Position numbers and translations under genes: made by a program. Source: Bacteroidaceae bacterium (GTDB lineage Bacteria; Bacteroidota; Bacteroidia; Bacteroidales; Bacteroidaceae). Taken from it: a stretch of DNA of 7,147 nt. Position 1 is the stretch's first letter; the number at the start of each line of letters is the position of its first letter. This document shows positions 6,251 through 7,147 of the stretch, piece after piece. The DNA lies in contig JAFYMV010000161.1 in the NCBI GenBank assembly GCA_017548225.1, positions 1 through 7,147 of the forward strand, in the 5' to 3' direction. The notes beneath the pieces are model-generated. The model was not told where the DNA came from and made no database searches. It saw only the letters and a program-made list of their open reading frames with translations.

Positions 6251-7147
6251 TTATTTTACCAACTTTTTACCATTGACAATGTAAATCCCTTTAACAGGAG
6301 TCGATACTCGGTGGCCTTGCAAATCGTAAATCAATTCAGACTTTTTACCTTTAAATTCCAAGACACCGACTTCGGTAGTACCGCCTTCACTAATCTCCGG
6401 ACTAAAGTAATTGCCACCAGTAATCTCCTCAATGGAGAGGGGTACATATACCATGCAGTAACCCTTTGCCTGGTCATCGCCATAGCAGGGAGCTTCCTCG
6501 AAGAAGAAGGCAATCTTGCCATCGTTCTGCAATGCCATAGCGCTGTAAGCACTCTGCTGGGTGCTCACCTGCAAGCCCTGAATCCAGTTACCTGCAATCT
6601 GCTCTGAAGTATAGTTAGCATTGGTCACATCCTTGTACCAGATGGTCACATCGCGTCGGTCATAGAGTCCGCCACCTCCCTTGGGCTGCGACTGCAGAAG
6701 AAGCTTTACAGCATCACCATTCGCATTTACTGCATTAACAAGGAAGGGCTCGCCGTTACAGGTGTTGCTACCGCCATTGCCGCAGCCATTCACGTTGCTG
6801 TTCCATGAGCCCGTGTTGGTTGCCTTGTCCGAGTAGGTGAACACATTGAACTGACGGCCACCGCTGCGGCGCACGCTGAGCAGGATCTGTCCGCTGGGGA
6901 GAATCTCCACCTTGGGTTCATCTTGAGCCGCAACGGGATCCTGACTACCACCGAGGATGTGCCATGTCAAGCCGAGGTCGTCGGTATAGATGACATAGTT
7001 GCCTGTGCCCGATGCTTTCTTCAGCAACAGCGCACCGTAGATACGTGCCTTGCCTGTACCATTATAGTTCTCGTCTACTGCCAAGCGGCCGCTACCGAAG
7101 AATGAAGAATATCCGTTTTTAATGGTGGCATCATCGCCAAGGAACAA
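6251..7147 (-). CDS. Sialidase-like (GH33/BNR) secreted protein with C-terminal sorting tail, 5'-truncated
   Basis: This is the C-terminal 298 residues of a gene that starts outside the window; no start should be read at the edge. Features of a six-bladed sialidase are visible, numbered from the first visible residue. There is an Asp box TDDLGLTW (55-62). The segment DEPKVEILPSGQILLSVRR (76-94) resembles the region carrying the catalytic Glu and an Arg of the substrate triad. YDRRDVTIWYK (162-172) may hold the third Arg. AYSAMALQNDGKIAFFFEE (200-218) resembles the strand carrying the nucleophile Tyr (here Tyr201). The family releases terminal sialic acid from glycans. The tail YDLQGHRV...KGIYIVNGKK (274-295) resembles Bacteroidales type IX or type A sorting domains, so surface display or secretion is likely. 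A Gly/Asn-rich insert with Cys122 and Cys130, and a second pair Cys221 and Cys231, could form disulfides. Another BNR-type glycosidase is possible. Confidence 0.8.
   Translation of the reverse strand: MFLGDDATIKNGYSSFFGSGRLAVDENYNGTGKARIYGALLLKKASGTGNYVIYTDDLGLTWHILGGSQDPVAAQDEPKVEILPSGQILLSVRRSGGRQFNVFTYSDKATNTGSWNSNVNGCGNGGSNTCNGEPFLVNAVNANGDAVKLLLQSQPKGGGGLYDRRDVTIWYKDVTNANYTSEQIAGNWIQGLQVSTQQSAYSAMALQNDGKIAFFFEEAPCYGDDQAKGYCMVYVPLSIEEITGGNYFSPEISEGGTTEVGVLEFKGKKSELIYDLQGHRVSTPVKGIYIVNGKKLVK

Noticed and set aside
7096..7147. A TTG at the very edge that could be read as the start of the sialidase-like gene.
   Set aside because: The visible protein begins in the middle of a sialidase propeller with no signal peptide, so the real start lies outside the window.
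1..7147. Signs of a novel system such as a CRISPR array, defence island, prophage or integron.
   Set aside because: No regularly spaced repeats, tRNA genes, integrase, transposase or unknown conserved gene clusters were seen; every gene fits a known family.

Overview
This 7.1 kb window looks like chromosomal DNA from a Bacteroidales bacterium, probably Prevotella or a near relative. Three things support this. The first is a promoter that matches the Bacteroidetes -33/-7 consensus exactly (TTTG, 19 bases, TAnnTTTG). The second is the lack of Shine-Dalgarno-like sequences before the genes. The third is a secreted sialidase-like protein ending in a Bacteroidales-type sorting tail (YDLQGHRV...KGIYIVNGKK). 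All real genes lie on the minus strand, so the window reads biologically from right to left.

From right to left: (1) 7147-6251 is the C-terminal part of a GH33-like sialidase whose start lies outside the window, followed by a rho-independent terminator at 6229-6200. (2) 6250-6026 is a 225-base intergenic region. It holds a strong promoter overlapped by a 15+15 base perfect inverted repeat that has the form of a TetR-family operator. (3) 6025-5414 is a TetR/AcrR-family repressor. (4) 5404-4064 is a TolC-family outer-membrane factor. (5) 4001-2979 is a lipoprotein periplasmic adaptor of the RND type. (6) 2837-1 is an AcrB-like RND inner-membrane pump, open to the window edge and missing about its last 100 residues.

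Genes 3 to 6 form one operon for a complete tripartite efflux pump with its own repressor as the first gene. The likely logic is negative autoregulation: the repressor sits on the operator between the -33 and -7 boxes and blocks the only promoter seen. A ligand, probably a pump substrate, releases it, and repressor, channel, adaptor and pump are then made together.

The least ordinary part is the 141-base gap between adaptor and pump. It carries two inverted copies of a G/C-rich REP-like element. They can fold either as two local hairpins or as one long-range stem ending about ten bases before the pump start codon. I see no novel defence, CRISPR, phage or mobile gene system here; the gene content is a conventional efflux operon next to a carbohydrate-active enzyme.
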